Of a stretch of 64,000 nucleotides of DNA, positions 1-8,773 are shown in pieces. Position 1 is the first letter of the stretch; each line of letters opens with the position of its first letter. Source of the stretch: Anaeromyxobacter oryzisoli (lineage in GTDB: Bacteria > Myxococcota > Myxococcia > Myxococcales > Anaeromyxobacteraceae); the NCBI RefSeq assembly GCF_022690765.1, contig NZ_JALCZA010000014.1, positions 1-64,000 of the forward strand, written 5' to 3'. The notes beneath the pieces are model-generated. The model had not been told where the DNA came from, did not search any database, and worked only from the letters and a program-made list of their open reading frames with translations. Both the position numbers and the translations under genes were made by a program.

Positions 1-1
1 C

Positions 2-565
2 GCCGCCGCTCCGGTCGCCGCCGCCGCCCCGCTCACCGCCGCCGCTCCGGTCACCGCCGCCGCTCCGGTCGCGGCCGCCGCTCCGGTCGGCGCCGCTGCA
101 TCGCTCGCCGCCGCCCCGGTCGCCGCCGCCGCCCCGCTCACGGCCACCGCTCCGCTCACCGCTGCCGCTCCGGTCGCGATGGCGCCTCCGGCGGCCGGAC
201 CGTCGGGCGGGCCATGGATGCAGGACTTGCCGCCGACGAGCCCGAACGCGCTGACCTCGACGGCTGCCCCGCCCCCCGCCCCGCCCGCTCCGGAGCCCGA
301 GCCCCGCGCCGCCCGCCTCACCGTCGTCCGCACCGTCGAGCCCAGCGGCCGCGTCGTCCTCACGCTCGTCGGCCCCGACGGCGAGCAGCTCGGGCGACCC
401 ACGGTCCGCCACGTGATGGAGCTCCCGGTCCTGTCCCAGCGACGCGACGACTGGGGCCGCGTCGTCCGGCTCGTGAACGACGGCTCGGGCGCGCCCATCG
501 AGGTCCTGCTCGATCCGATGGGCCGCTTCCTGTCCGCGCGCGCGCTCGACGGCGGCGGGCGATGA
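2..565 (+). CDS. 3' end of an Ala/Pro-repeat protein of unknown function
   Basis: The reading frame is open from the window edge to a TGA at 563-565, so the gene starts upstream and only its last 187 codons are visible. The first 60 or so residues are degenerate Ala-Ala-Ala-Pro-Val/Leu units, which look like an extended linker. After a second Pro/Ala stretch comes a compact, ordinary-looking C-terminal segment of about 85 residues that contains RLTVVRTVEPSGRVVLTLV and ends in GRFLSARALDGGGR. I do not recognise a family. An internal ATG at 179 exists but would cut the repeat, and the frame is equally open upstream of it. The Ala/Pro repeat resembles linkers that hold a C-terminal domain away from a membrane anchor, but no anchor is visible here. 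Confidence 0.6.
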   Translation, partial: AAAPVAAAAPLTAAAPVTAAAPVAAAAPVGAAASLAAAPVAAAAPLTATAPLTAAAPVAMAPPAAGPSGGPWMQDLPPTSPNALTSTAAPPPAPPAPEPEPRAARLTVVRTVEPSGRVVLTLVGPDGEQLGRPTVRHVMELPVLSQRRDDWGRVVRLVNDGSGAPIEVLLDPMGRFLSARALDGGGR

Positions 566-638
566 TCGACCCGATCGCGGACTGACCATGAGATCGCTGC
601 TCGAGCCACCGCGCCGGCTCGGGGGTGGAGCGCGGCGC

Positions 639-1592
639 TCATGAGGGCCGCCGCCCGCGGTGCCAGTCGATGATTCCGCGCCAGATCTCCTCCGCGGTCT
701 CGGCGTACCAGAACAGCTCCGCGTCCTCCGGGTCGATGACGCCCTCGTCCACCAGGAACCGCACGTCGAGCGCCCGCCGCCAGTAGGCCTCGCCGACGAG
801 GACCACCGGCACCGGCGCGATGGTCCGGGTCTGGACGAGCGTCAGCGTCTCGAACAGCTCGTCCAAGGTCCCGTAGCCGCCGGGGAACGCGACGAGCGCT
901 CGCGCCCGCTGGAGGAAGTGGAGCTTCCGCATCGCGAAGTAGTGGAACCGGAAGCAGAGCGCGGGCGTGACGTACGGGTTCGGGAACTGCTGGTGCGGGA
1001 GGCCGATGTTGAGCCCGACCGACTCCGCCCCCGCGTCCGCCGCGCCGCGGTTCGCCGCCTCCATGATGCCCGGCCCGCCGCCCGTCATCACCACGAGCCG
1101 CCCCCCCGCGAGGGCGTTCGGGCGCCGCCCGACGAGCCGTCCGAGCGCGCGGGCGACGTCGTAATAGCGGCTCTTCTCGACGACCCGCTCGGCGATCTCC
1201 GCCGCCCGCCGGCGTCGGGCGTCGCGCGGCGCGGCCGCCGCGGCGGCCCGGGCGCGCTCGAGCCTCCGGCGCGCCGCGATCGGCTCCGGGATCCGCGTCG
1301 AGCCGAAGACGACGATGGTGTGCTCGACCCGATGCGCCCGGAGGAGGTCCTCGGCCTTGAAGTAGTCGAGCTGGAGCCGGACGCCGCGGGTCTCGGGTCG
1401 CCTCAGGAACGCCACGTCCTCGTCGGCGGGGACGTAGCTCGGGCTCGCGAGGAGCCTGCGAACGCGGGCCGGCGCGGTGACGTCCTCGGCCGCCGGCTTC
1501 GGGCGGGACTGCGGCAGCGGCACGCGCCGCGGCGGCGCCCGCGTGGCGGGCCGGACGCGGACGGTCCGACGATCGCGGCGCGGCTTCACCAT
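639..1592 (-). CDS. LOG-family (TIGR00730-type) nucleotide phosphoribohydrolase-like protein
   Basis: A 317-residue protein with the hallmarks of the LOG/'lysine decarboxylase-like' Rossmann family. A GGGPGIMEAANRG loop lies near residues 171-183 and the signature PGGYGTLDE near 237-245, the two motifs that form the nucleotide/phosphoribosyl site. Characterised members split cytokinin riboside or other nucleoside 5'-monophosphates into base and ribose-5-phosphate; the substrate here cannot be read from sequence. A basic, Pro-rich N-terminal tail of about 60 residues precedes the domain. The frame extends to an ATG at 1706, but that extension is Arg/Ser-rich low-complexity sequence, so the MVKPRR start at 1592 is preferred. 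It is the last gene on the minus strand after the lipoprotein and is separated from it by 327 nt, so co-transcription is uncertain. Confidence 0.85.
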   Translation of the reverse strand: MVKPRRDRRTVRVRPATRAPPRRVPLPQSRPKPAAEDVTAPARVRRLLASPSYVPADEDVAFLRRPETRGVRLQLDYFKAEDLLRAHRVEHTIVVFGSTRIPEPIAARRRLERARAAAAAAPRDARRRRAAEIAERVVEKSRYYDVARALGRLVGRRPNALAGGRLVVMTGGGPGIMEAANRGAADAGAESVGLNIGLPHQQFPNPYVTPALCFRFHYFAMRKLHFLQRARALVAFPGGYGTLDELFETLTLVQTRTIAPVPVVLVGEAYWRRALDVRFLVDEGVIDPEDAELFWYAETAEEIWRGIIDWHRGRRPS

Positions 1593-1919
1593 CCTCCGGC
1601 TCCCGTCGTCTCCCCCGGTCCGTGCCCCGCGACGCGGTCGCGTGTCGGGGACCGTTCGTGAGCTCCACGCGGAAGCTCGTGAGGCTCTCGGCGCGGAGAT
1701 CGGCACGGCGCCCGGACCGCGCGACGCCAGCGACGGGGCGGCGCTCCGAACACGTGCGAGGCGGACGCGGCCCGCCGACGCGCGGGCACGAGGAGGAGCC
1801 CTCCGTCGGAGGGAGCCGGACGCGCGCTGCGCCCCCCGAGACGTCGCGGGCCGCCCCGCCGCGCCCTGGCTGGCGCGGGAGGCGGCCCGTTCCGGCGCCC
1901 GAGGCGTGGTGACGACGCG
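1593..1919. other. 327-nt intergenic region, nothing recognised
   Basis: The region lies between two minus-strand genes. It is very GC-rich and is crossed only by reading frames of Arg/Ala/Pro low-complexity composition. No convincing hairpin-plus-T-tract terminator or promoter pair was seen. Confidence 0.5.
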
Positions 1920-2828
1920 CTACTGCCTCGCCCCGAAGACGGCGGTGACGGTGCCGCCGTTCCAGGTGAAGAGGACGCCCACGTCCGGCTGGTTCGAGCC
2001 CGCCGGCTGCTCGGTCCACACGCGCCGGAGCTCGATCGTGCCGTTGGTCGGGGTGGCCTGCGACAGGGCCGCATCGTACTGGAAGGCGAGGTTGTAATCG
2101 GTGAGCAGCGTCTCGCTCGCGGAGACGCTCATGCCGGTCATGGAGAACCTCATGTTCGTGTCGGCGCGAGCGCTCCCGGTGAGCGTCCAGTCGTCGGTCG
2201 AGACGGCAGGCTCCGTGATCGTGACGGCGCCGGTCTGGTGGACGTCGAGCGCGAGCGAGTACGACGTCGTGGTGCTCGTCCCGTCGAAGTGCGTGCTGAG
2301 ATCCCAGGCCACGTTCGCGATGGCGGGGCCCGTCCCGAGGAGCGCGCGGGTCACGGTGCCGTTCACGGTCACCCTCCAGGTTCCGTCCGTGTTCGTCACG
2401 TCCACGACGCACCCGGAGTACGTGACGCGCGTGAGCGAGGCCGTCACGCACGCGGGGTCGAACCCGGCCGCCGCGGGGGTGAGCTTCCCGATGCCGACCT
2501 GGATGGCCTTCCCGGCGGCGCCGGTCTGGGCGGACATCACCGTGGTCGAGGACGCCATCACCTGGCTCGACATCATGTCGGGGAGCGTGATGATCGAGCC
2601 CACGTTCGGGTCGGCGGCCGTGGAGTCGAGCGTCGTCGTCTGATCCATGCTCGGCGTCGCGGAGAGCGCGGTCGAGGCCGTCGTGGCGGCGCTGCTCGTC
2701 GTCGCGGCGTCCACCGGGGTGCTCGACGAACCGTACGTGAACTTCACGGTCGTCGGATCGAGCTTGCTGTCGTTGCCGCCGCACGCGGCGGCGAGGGCCG
2801 CCACCGCGGCGAGGAGCGTCTTCTTCAT
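1920..2828 (-). CDS. secreted lipoprotein of unknown function
   Basis: A 302-residue protein with a clear lipoprotein signal. It starts MKKTLLAAVAALAAAC, with a lipobox ending at Cys16 followed by GGND. The residue after the cysteine is Gly, not Asp, which would favour outer-membrane sorting under the E. coli rule. The mature part is rich in Thr, Ser, Ala and Val and appears to be beta-strand-rich, with repeated short strands such as TWRVTVNGTVTRALL and TGSARADTNMRFSMTG. No catalytic motif is visible. A GGAG ribosome-binding site precedes the ATG. It follows the tyrosine-kinase gene on the same strand after 226 nt, so a surface role related to the polysaccharide is possible but unproven. Confidence 0.75.
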   Translation of the reverse strand: MKKTLLAAVAALAAACGGNDSKLDPTTVKFTYGSSSTPVDAATTSSAATTASTALSATPSMDQTTTLDSTAADPNVGSIITLPDMMSSQVMASSTTVMSAQTGAAGKAIQVGIGKLTPAAAGFDPACVTASLTRVTYSGCVVDVTNTDGTWRVTVNGTVTRALLGTGPAIANVAWDLSTHFDGTSTTTSYSLALDVHQTGAVTITEPAVSTDDWTLTGSARADTNMRFSMTGMSVSASETLLTDYNLAFQYDAALSQATPTNGTIELRRVWTEQPAGSNQPDVGVLFTWNGGTVTAVFGARQ

Positions 2829-3054
2829 CGGTCGGTCTCCTGGTCCGCCGAGGCGGACGGATGTCGAGCGTTCGGTACATCCGGTAGCACGCTCGCCTGC
2901 CTGCCGGGAGGCGGTGTCGCGCCTACATCCGACATTCGCCCACGTCGGCGCTCCGCGGGCGACACGGCGCCGCCCGCTCGAGCGACCGATCGACGGACCG
3001 GGTCCCTCCCGAATTCACCGACCGTAGCGAGCCGACGCGCCCGAAGCGGCGCCG

Positions 3055-5352
3055 TCAACGATCCCGCCAGTCTTTCTGGACATAGTACGCCGAGTACAGG
3101 CGGTACCCGCCGTACCGACCGTACCGCCCTCCGGCAGACGGGCGCAGGTCGTTCAGGATCCCGCCGCGGATCTCGACGCCGTTCTGGGCGAGGCGGCGGA
3201 GCGTGAACGCGATCTCGCGCACCGTCTGCTCGCCGGCGCGCAGCACGAGCAGGTTCACCCCGGCGTGACGCCCGACGAGGGCGGAGTCGGTGACCGAGAG
3301 GATGGGCGGCGTGTCCACCACGACCGCGTCGTACCGCCGCGAGAGCTCGTCGAGGAGCTCCTCCATCCGCGGGCTGGCCGCGAGCTCCCCCGGGTTCGAC
3401 GGCAGAGGGCCGGTCGGCAGGAACGACAGCTGCGGCACCGCCGTCGTCTGGACGGCCGTCTCCAGCGTCGCCGCGCCGAGCAGCACGTCGGAGAGCCCGG
3501 GGTGCCGCTCGACGCCGAAGTGGCGGTGGAGCCGGCCGCGGCGGAGATCGGCGTCCACGAGGACGACGCGCCGCCCCGCGCCCGCGAGCAGGTGCGCGAG
3601 GTTGACGCTCACGAACGACTTCCCGACCCGCGGCGCCGGGCCGGAGATGGTGATGATGTTGTTCTTCGCGCCCACGAGCGCGAACTGCACGCTCGTGCGG
3701 AGGTTGCGCAGGTCCTCGACGGCGACGTCGCCGGGCGCCGCCAGCGAGAGGGGCTCGACGGGGCCGCGCCGCCTGCCGCGCCGCTCGAGCGCGCGCTGGG
3801 CGGCGCTCCGCGGGATCGCGCCGAAGACCGGGAGCCCGGTGCGGGCCTCGATCTCGTCCGGGTCCTCGACGCCCTCGTCGAGCCCCTTGCGCACGAGCGC
3901 CGCCGCGACGCCGGCCCCGATCCCGAGGAGCAGCCCGAGCACGATGGTCGCGTCGCGCTTCGGGCTCGCCGGCCGCGCCGGCACCACCGCGGGCTCGAGC
4001 ACGCGCACGCTCTCGATCCACCCGGCCTTCACGATGCGGAGCTCCTGCGCCCGGTTCTGCACGTTCAGGTAGAGCTCCGTCGCGAGCCGGGAGGAGCGCG
4101 AGAGCCGGGCGGCCTCGAGCTCGCGGCCCGGCAGCGCCCTCATGTGCTGGTCGAGGGCGGTGCGCTGCGCGCGGAGGTTCTTCAGCCGCTCCTCGAGCGC
4201 GAGCACGGCCGGGTAGCCGGCCGAGTACCGCTGCTGCAGCTCGGCCGCCTCGACCTCCAGCTCCGCGATCTTCTTGTCCAGGTCGGTCGCGCGGGAGAGC
4301 ATCGACTCGCCCTCCGCCGAGAGGTTCACCGCGCCCGCGTCGCGACGGAACGCGTTCAGCGCGACGTCCGCCTTGTCCATGTTCGCCTTCAGCGCGGGGA
4401 GCTGCGACTCGAGGAGCCGGAGCGTCTTCGTGACCTCGGCCGAGGTCCGCTCTCCGTGCTGGCGCACGTAGGTCTCCGCGATCGCGTTCAGGATCGTGGC
4501 CACGCGCGGGGCGCTCCGGTCCTCGAGCGACACCTCGACGACGCCGGTGGCCTTGCCCTGCTCCGCGACGCGCAGCGAGGCCTGGAGCGCGTCCGCGACG
4601 TCGCCGGCGCTGCGCTTCACCACCACGAACTCGGTCCCGGGCCGCGCGACGAGCTCCGAGACGAGGATCTCGGCGCGAGGGAGCCCGGACCGGCTCGGGG
4701 CGGGCTTGCCCACCTCGCCCTCGAGGATGACCCCGCGCTCGGGCGCGGCGACGTCGTAGCGGCCGCCCTCTCGGGCCGTGAGCGTGAGCCGCTCCCCGAC
4801 GAGCTCCGCCGGGACCTCGAGCCGCGCGATGCCGATGCGCTCGCCACCCCACGCGTAGCGCGTGAGCCCGAAGGGCGCGGGCGCGAGCCCGGGGCCCGCG
4901 CGCCACCACGCGAACGCGGCCCCGAGGAGGGGCGCGCGGCGAGGCCGCGCCTCGATGTCGAGCGCGAGGTCCTCGACCACCGCCTGGAGGAGCGGCCGGG
5001 AGCGCACGATGCGCATCTCCGCCTCCGCGGGAGACTCGCGGTCGAAGAGCGGCGAGACGTCGCTGAAACCCGGGACCGTCTTCGTGCGCCCCTCGACCTG
5101 GACGAGCACGCTCGATTCGTACGACGGGACCGCCGTCACGAGCCGGAGCACCGCCAGGCCGAGCGCCAGCACGACGACCACGAGGACGGTGTAGCGGTAC
5201 TCGAGGATCGTCCAGGCCAGCTGCGCGATCGAGGGCGCCTCGGCGACGTGGCCCAGCGCCTCGCGGCGCCCGACCCGAGCGGACCCCCTCGTCGTCGACG
5301 GCGCGCGCGATCCCTCGGCGCGCGTCCCCGTCCCCCGCGTCGTGTTCGACAT
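3055..5352 (-). CDS. polysaccharide co-polymerase / bacterial tyrosine autokinase (Wzc type)
   Basis: A 765-residue inner-membrane protein that controls chain length and export of a Wzx/Wzy-made polysaccharide. It has a first membrane helix near 54-73 and a periplasmic Wzz-like region with long coiled coil around 305-440. A Pro-rich PARPASP motif and second helix (about 465-486) follow, then a cytoplasmic BY-kinase domain with Walker A GPAPRVGKS (571-579), Walker A' LVDADLR (598-604) and Walker B VVVDTPP (676-682). The C-terminus (744-757) carries six tyrosines, the expected autophosphorylation cluster. The MSNTT start at 5352 is chosen because GGAGAAGG lies just upstream; an in-frame extension to 5445 looks non-coding. 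It follows the sugar transferase on the same strand after 153 nt. No Wza-type outer-membrane exporter is seen in the window. Confidence 0.93.
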   Translation of the reverse strand: MSNTTRGTGTRAEGSRAPSTTRGSARVGRREALGHVAEAPSIAQLAWTILEYRYTVLVVVVLALGLAVLRLVTAVPSYESSVLVQVEGRTKTVPGFSDVSPLFDRESPAEAEMRIVRSRPLLQAVVEDLALDIEARPRRAPLLGAAFAWWRAGPGLAPAPFGLTRYAWGGERIGIARLEVPAELVGERLTLTAREGGRYDVAAPERGVILEGEVGKPAPSRSGLPRAEILVSELVARPGTEFVVVKRSAGDVADALQASLRVAEQGKATGVVEVSLEDRSAPRVATILNAIAETYVRQHGERTSAEVTKTLRLLESQLPALKANMDKADVALNAFRRDAGAVNLSAEGESMLSRATDLDKKIAELEVEAAELQQRYSAGYPAVLALEERLKNLRAQRTALDQHMRALPGRELEAARLSRSSRLATELYLNVQNRAQELRIVKAGWIESVRVLEPAVVPARPASPKRDATIVLGLLLGIGAGVAAALVRKGLDEGVEDPDEIEARTGLPVFGAIPRSAAQRALERRGRRRGPVEPLSLAAPGDVAVEDLRNLRTSVQFALVGAKNNIITISGPAPRVGKSFVSVNLAHLLAGAGRRVVLVDADLRRGRLHRHFGVERHPGLSDVLLGAATLETAVQTTAVPQLSFLPTGPLPSNPGELAASPRMEELLDELSRRYDAVVVDTPPILSVTDSALVGRHAGVNLLVLRAGEQTVREIAFTLRRLAQNGVEIRGGILNDLRPSAGGRYGRYGGYRLYSAYYVQKDWRDR

Positions 5353-5505
5353 GTCCTTCTCCTTCGACGACGCACTTGACGCGCCCCGGCGCTCACCTGG
5401 CCGTGCCCGGTCCCGCGAAGGGCCCCCGTCGCCTCCCCTCCACACGCGGCGTCGACAGGCGGATGCGGCGCACGTCGCGCTCGGCCCCTCGCGGTCCGCC
5501 GCCGT

Positions 5506-6186
5506 TCATCGCCTGGCGCCTCCTGGGTCCTGGCCCACGCCGCGAAGCGCAGACGCGGGGCGCGGGAGGGGGGCGTCGATCTCGTCGATGTCCTGCGTGG
5601 TCGCGACGCCATGGCGCCAGAGCACCTCGCGCGCCGTCCGCGCGAGGATCCTCACGTCGAGCCAGAGGCTCCAGTGATCGACGTACCAGAGATCGAGCTT
5701 CAGCCGGTCGTGGAACTTGAGGGCGTGACGCCCGTTCACCGCGGCCCATCCCGTGATCCCGGGGGGGACGTCGTGACGGCGCCCCTCCTCCCGCGAATAG
5801 GTGTCGAGATACTCGACCAGGAGCGGGCGAGGGCCGACGAGGCTCATCTCCCCCTCGAGCACGTTCCAGAGCTCCGGCAGCTCGTCGAGGCTCGTCGCCC
5901 GCAGGAACCGGCCGAGCCGCGTCACGCGGTCGGCGTCCGACCAGTACGGCGCCTCGCCGGGGCGGAGCGGCCGCATGGTCCTGAACTTCAGGATGCAGAA
6001 GGGCTTGCCGCCCAGCCCGGGTCGAAGCTGCCGGAAGAGCACCGGCGGCCCGTCGAGCACGGCGAGCGCCGCGGCGACGAGCGCGAGCACCGGGGAGAGG
6101 AGGACGAGCAGCGTCGCGGCGCCGAGCACGTCCATTCCGCGCTTCACCGTGCGCGCGGTGCGTCCCCGGCTCGGGTCGTGCGACAT
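5506..6186 (-). CDS. initiating sugar-phosphate transferase (WbaP/PglC-like, short form)
   Basis: A 226-residue polyprenyl-phosphate sugar-1-phosphate transferase, which loads the first sugar-phosphate on undecaprenyl phosphate at the inner membrane. It opens with KRGMDVLGA and one hydrophobic segment (about 20-44). The family's catalytic core follows: KFRTM, then GRFLRATSLDELPELWNVL and GEMSLVGPRPLL, and later PGITGWAAVNGR. It lacks the N-terminal multi-helix and CoA-binding-like domains of long WbaP proteins, so it is the minimal catalytic form. It is the first gene of the minus-strand block that continues to the Wzc-type kinase, and it diverges from the proline-dehydrogenase block. The sugar specificity cannot be read from sequence. 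Confidence 0.93.
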   Translation of the reverse strand: MSHDPSRGRTARTVKRGMDVLGAATLLVLLSPVLALVAAALAVLDGPPVLFRQLRPGLGGKPFCILKFRTMRPLRPGEAPYWSDADRVTRLGRFLRATSLDELPELWNVLEGEMSLVGPRPLLVEYLDTYSREEGRRHDVPPGITGWAAVNGRHALKFHDRLKLDLWYVDHWSLWLDVRILARTAREVLWRHGVATTQDIDEIDAPLPRPASALRGVGQDPGGARR

Positions 6187-6653
6187 CGCTCGTTCATCTC
6201 CCCGTTTCGGTCACGGCACTCCCTGCGATGCGCAAGAGGTCGATCGCTCCCCCCCTGAACGCCAGTCCCCTCGCCGGCCGGCCCTCACGGAGGAACGCGC
6301 GGAGGACCGGCGGTGGCCGCGACGCCGGGGGCCGCCGCGGGCCGCCATCGTGGGGCGACGAGTCCCCCGAGGAGCGCGCCGACGGGGCGGTCTCGAGCGC
6401 ACCCACCGCGACTCCTCCCACGCCTCGGAGGCGTCCCACCTGATCCGGGGAGGCTCTCCCGTCGGATGCTCGTCACCGTGAGAGCAGCATGCACGGGCGG
6501 TGTCGCTGCCCCCTCCCGGACGAAAGGTGCATCCCTTTCGAGGTCCCGCGACTACCAGGAGCCTGGCGAGCGCGTATCTTCAGCGGGCCCAACAACCCCG
6601 GGCTTTGCACCGCCGGCGGGTCGTGCGGCGAGAGGAGCACGGGGGGAACGCCG
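6187..6653. promoter_or_regulatory. divergent intergenic region with an inverted repeat
   Basis: This 467-nt region separates the divergent sugar-transferase and proline-dehydrogenase genes and should carry both promoters. It contains a perfect 7-bp inverted repeat CGAAAGG / CCTTTCG with a 6-nt spacer at 6521-6540. A TATCTT hexamer at 6575-6580 could be a -10 element for the plus-strand block, but the hexamer 17 nt upstream of it matches the -35 consensus poorly. Short open frames across the region have Arg/Pro/Gly-rich composition and are not credible genes. Confidence 0.4.
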
Positions 6654-7610
6654 ATGCTGCGGCAGCTCGCTTCGCTCACCTTGCACCAGCCCTGGATCAA
6701 GAAGGCGGCGGTGACGTTGCCCGGCGTGCGCGATCTCGCCTGGCGCTTCGTCGCCGGCGAGGACCTGGAAGCCGCCTTGGGCGCGGTGCGCACGCTGAAC
6801 GCGCGCGGCATCAAGGCGACCCTCAACTACGTCGGGACTCACGTCCGCACCGAGCCCGAGGCCGTCGCCGCCGCGGACGCGGCGCTGGAGTCCTTGCGCC
6901 GCATCGCGCAGCAGCGGCTCGACGCCAACGTCTCGGTGAAGCTGACGCACCTCGGGCTCGACATCTCCGAGGACCTCTGCCGCGCCCAGCTCCGCCGCGT
7001 GCTCGACGGCGCCAGGCAGGGCGGCGGGTTCGTCCGCGTCGACATGGAGGAGTCCGCCTACGTCGAGCGGACGCTCCGCATGTTCGAGGACGCGCGCGAG
7101 ACCCACGGCAACGACACGGTCGGCATCGTGCTCCAGTCGTATCTGCGGAGCCGCCGCGGCGACCTCGACGGGCTCGTCGCGGCGGGCGCGCGGGTTCGGC
7201 TCGTCAAGGGCGGATACTGGGAGGCGGCCGCCGTCGTCTACCGCAAGAGAGCGGACATCGACGCGGCGTTCCTCGGGGACATCGACCGGCTCGTCGCGCG
7301 CGGGCGCCACCCCGCGATCGCGACGCACGACACGAACGCCATCCACCATGCGTGCCGGGTCGCCGCCGACGCCGGCCTCGAGCGGCGCGCGCTCGAGTTC
7401 CAGATGCTGTACGGGGTGCGCCCCGCGCTCCAGGCCGCCCTCGTGCGGGACGGGTACCCGGTCCGCGCCTACGTGCCGTACGGGAGCCGCTGGTACGAGT
7501 ACGTGCTGGGCTGCATCCGCCGGCTACCCGGCGGGGCGTTGCGGCAGCTCGGAGAGCGCCTGGGCGAGCGAAGGCGCTCCGACGAAGGGTGGGGGGGCGG
7601 TTGCCCATGA
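6654..7610 (+). CDS. proline dehydrogenase (PRODH domain only)
   Basis: A 318-residue single-domain FAD-dependent proline dehydrogenase, the family that oxidises L-proline to pyrroline-5-carboxylate and passes electrons to quinone. Conserved blocks of the PRODH barrel are present in order: NYVGTHV (58-64), VKLTHLG (95-101), QSYLR (161-165), RLVKGGYWE (182-190), ATHD (223-226), FQMLYGVR (249-256) and YVPYGSRWYEY (273-283). The MLRQLA start at 6654 is favoured by a GGGGGGAA ribosome-binding site; the frame extends upstream to 6489 without coding character. No P5C dehydrogenase is adjacent. The gene instead overlaps the FemAB-like gene by ATGA and lies inside a polysaccharide locus. Its role there is unknown; it may modify an amino-acid substituent or supply a precursor. 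Confidence 0.88.
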   Translation: MLRQLASLTLHQPWIKKAAVTLPGVRDLAWRFVAGEDLEAALGAVRTLNARGIKATLNYVGTHVRTEPEAVAAADAALESLRRIAQQRLDANVSVKLTHLGLDISEDLCRAQLRRVLDGARQGGGFVRVDMEESAYVERTLRMFEDARETHGNDTVGIVLQSYLRSRRGDLDGLVAAGARVRLVKGGYWEAAAVVYRKRADIDAAFLGDIDRLVARGRHPAIATHDTNAIHHACRVAADAGLERRALEFQMLYGVRPALQAALVRDGYPVRAYVPYGSRWYEYVLGCIRRLPGGALRQLGERLGERRRSDEGWGGGCP

Positions 7611-8731
7611 CGAGCCGATACGTGCTCACGACCGAGGACGCGGAGCGCTGGCGCGCGGTGCTGCCCACGAACGCGTTCGTCATGGGCAGCGTCGAGTACG
7701 CGCGAGTCCTGGAGAAGCTGACGGGCGGCGCCGCGCGGCTCTTCGTCGCCGATTGGGGCCAGGCCGCCGCCGCGTACCCGTTCCTCCAGCGCTCGGTGCG
7801 GGCGCCGCCACTCGCGGCCGGCGCGGGCGAGCGATGGGACACCTTCACGCCCGAGTACAGCGGACCGATCTTCACCCGACCGCCCCCGCCGGGCGACGCG
7901 GGGGCCTCGCGCTTCGCCGACCTCTTCGCGGCCTACTGCCGGGAGCAGGGCATCGTCGCCGAGTTCGCTCACCTGAGCCCGTGGACGCCGCCGGAGCTCC
8001 TCGACGAATCCTGCGTCCACCCGAACCGCGAGATCGTCTACATCGACCTCACCTGGGGCGAGGAGGAGATCTGGAGACGGTCCCTCACGACCGACGCGCG
8101 GCGGCAGGTGAAGCAGGCCGAGCGCGCGGGCGTGCGCGTGCGCCGGGCCGCGTCGGTCGAGGACGTCCGCGAGTTCCATCGGCTGTACGAGCTCACCATG
8201 GCCCGTCGGAACGCGGCCGATCGCTACCACTTCCCCCTCGAGCACTTCGTCGCGTTCTTCGAGACGATGCCCGACAACGCGTTCTTCGCCCTCGCCGAGC
8301 ACCACGATCGCGTCATCGCAGGTGGGCTGTACTTCCACGACGAGCGAGAGGTCGTGTGGCACCTCTCCGCCGCGGACATGGCCTTCTCCGGGATCAGGCC
8401 GGTGAACGCGTACCACTACGACACGATCCGCTGGGCGGTGCGCCAGGGGAAGCGCCGGATGTTGTGCGGCGGCGCGTACCAGGCCGGGGACGGCGTGTTC
8501 CGGTTCAAGGCGAACTTCTCGCCGCTGCGGGCCCAGTTCCGGACGTACCGGCGCGTGCACGACATGGCGACCTATGCGGCCCTCACGCGCGCCTGGTCGG
8601 CGCAGCACGGGGGTCAACCACCGAGCAGCGAGTTCTTCCCCGCCTACCGATCCGTCGCACCGACGCGACCGGCGACTTCGCGCGACGTCCTCGCGGAGCC
8701 GTGCGCGGCCGCCGCTGCTCCTCGAGACTGA
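7607..8731 (+). CDS. FemAB/GNAT-like acyltransferase
   Basis: A 374-residue protein whose second half has the GNAT-fold pattern of FemAB-related proteins: a DARRQVKQAERAGVRVRR segment near 160-180, the EFHRLYELTMARRN helix near 190-205, FFALAEHHDRVIAGGLYFH, and VVWHLSAADM. FemAB-like proteins transfer amino acids from aminoacyl-tRNA to peptidoglycan, and relatives in exopolysaccharide loci are thought to acylate or aminoacylate the glycan; the latter is inference. The ATG lies inside the stop of proline dehydrogenase (ATGA at 7607-7610), indicating translational coupling. The last 30 or so residues are Ala/Pro-rich and probably disordered. No membrane segment was seen, so a cytoplasmic site is likely. 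Confidence 0.8.
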   Translation: MTSRYVLTTEDAERWRAVLPTNAFVMGSVEYARVLEKLTGGAARLFVADWGQAAAAYPFLQRSVRAPPLAAGAGERWDTFTPEYSGPIFTRPPPPGDAGASRFADLFAAYCREQGIVAEFAHLSPWTPPELLDESCVHPNREIVYIDLTWGEEEIWRRSLTTDARRQVKQAERAGVRVRRAASVEDVREFHRLYELTMARRNAADRYHFPLEHFVAFFETMPDNAFFALAEHHDRVIAGGLYFHDEREVVWHLSAADMAFSGIRPVNAYHYDTIRWAVRQGKRRMLCGGAYQAGDGVFRFKANFSPLRAQFRTYRRVHDMATYAALTRAWSAQHGGQPPSSEFFPAYRSVAPTRPATSRDVLAEPCAAAAAPRD

Positions 8732-8738
8732 TCGCGCT

Positions 8739-8757
8739 CGGGCGGAGGAACCGCCCG
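8739..8757. terminator. hairpin between convergent genes
   Basis: A perfect 7-bp inverted repeat CGGGCGG / CCGCCCG with a 5-nt loop lies in the 42-nt gap between the FemAB-like gene and the convergent glycosyltransferase. There is no T-tract on either side, so it may act as a bidirectional pausing or 3'-end structure and not as a classical terminator. Confidence 0.35.
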
Positions 8758-8773
8758 CCCCTGCGGCATCTCT

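Noticed and set aside
2-180. The Ala/Pro tandem repeat as non-coding satellite DNA
   Set aside because: It stays in one open frame that continues into a normal-looking C-terminal domain, so coding is more likely.
6194-6439. Small minus-strand ORF between the divergent polysaccharide genes
   Set aside because: Ser/Arg/Pro-rich composition, no ribosome-binding sequence, and several overlapping frames in the same stretch look equally good.
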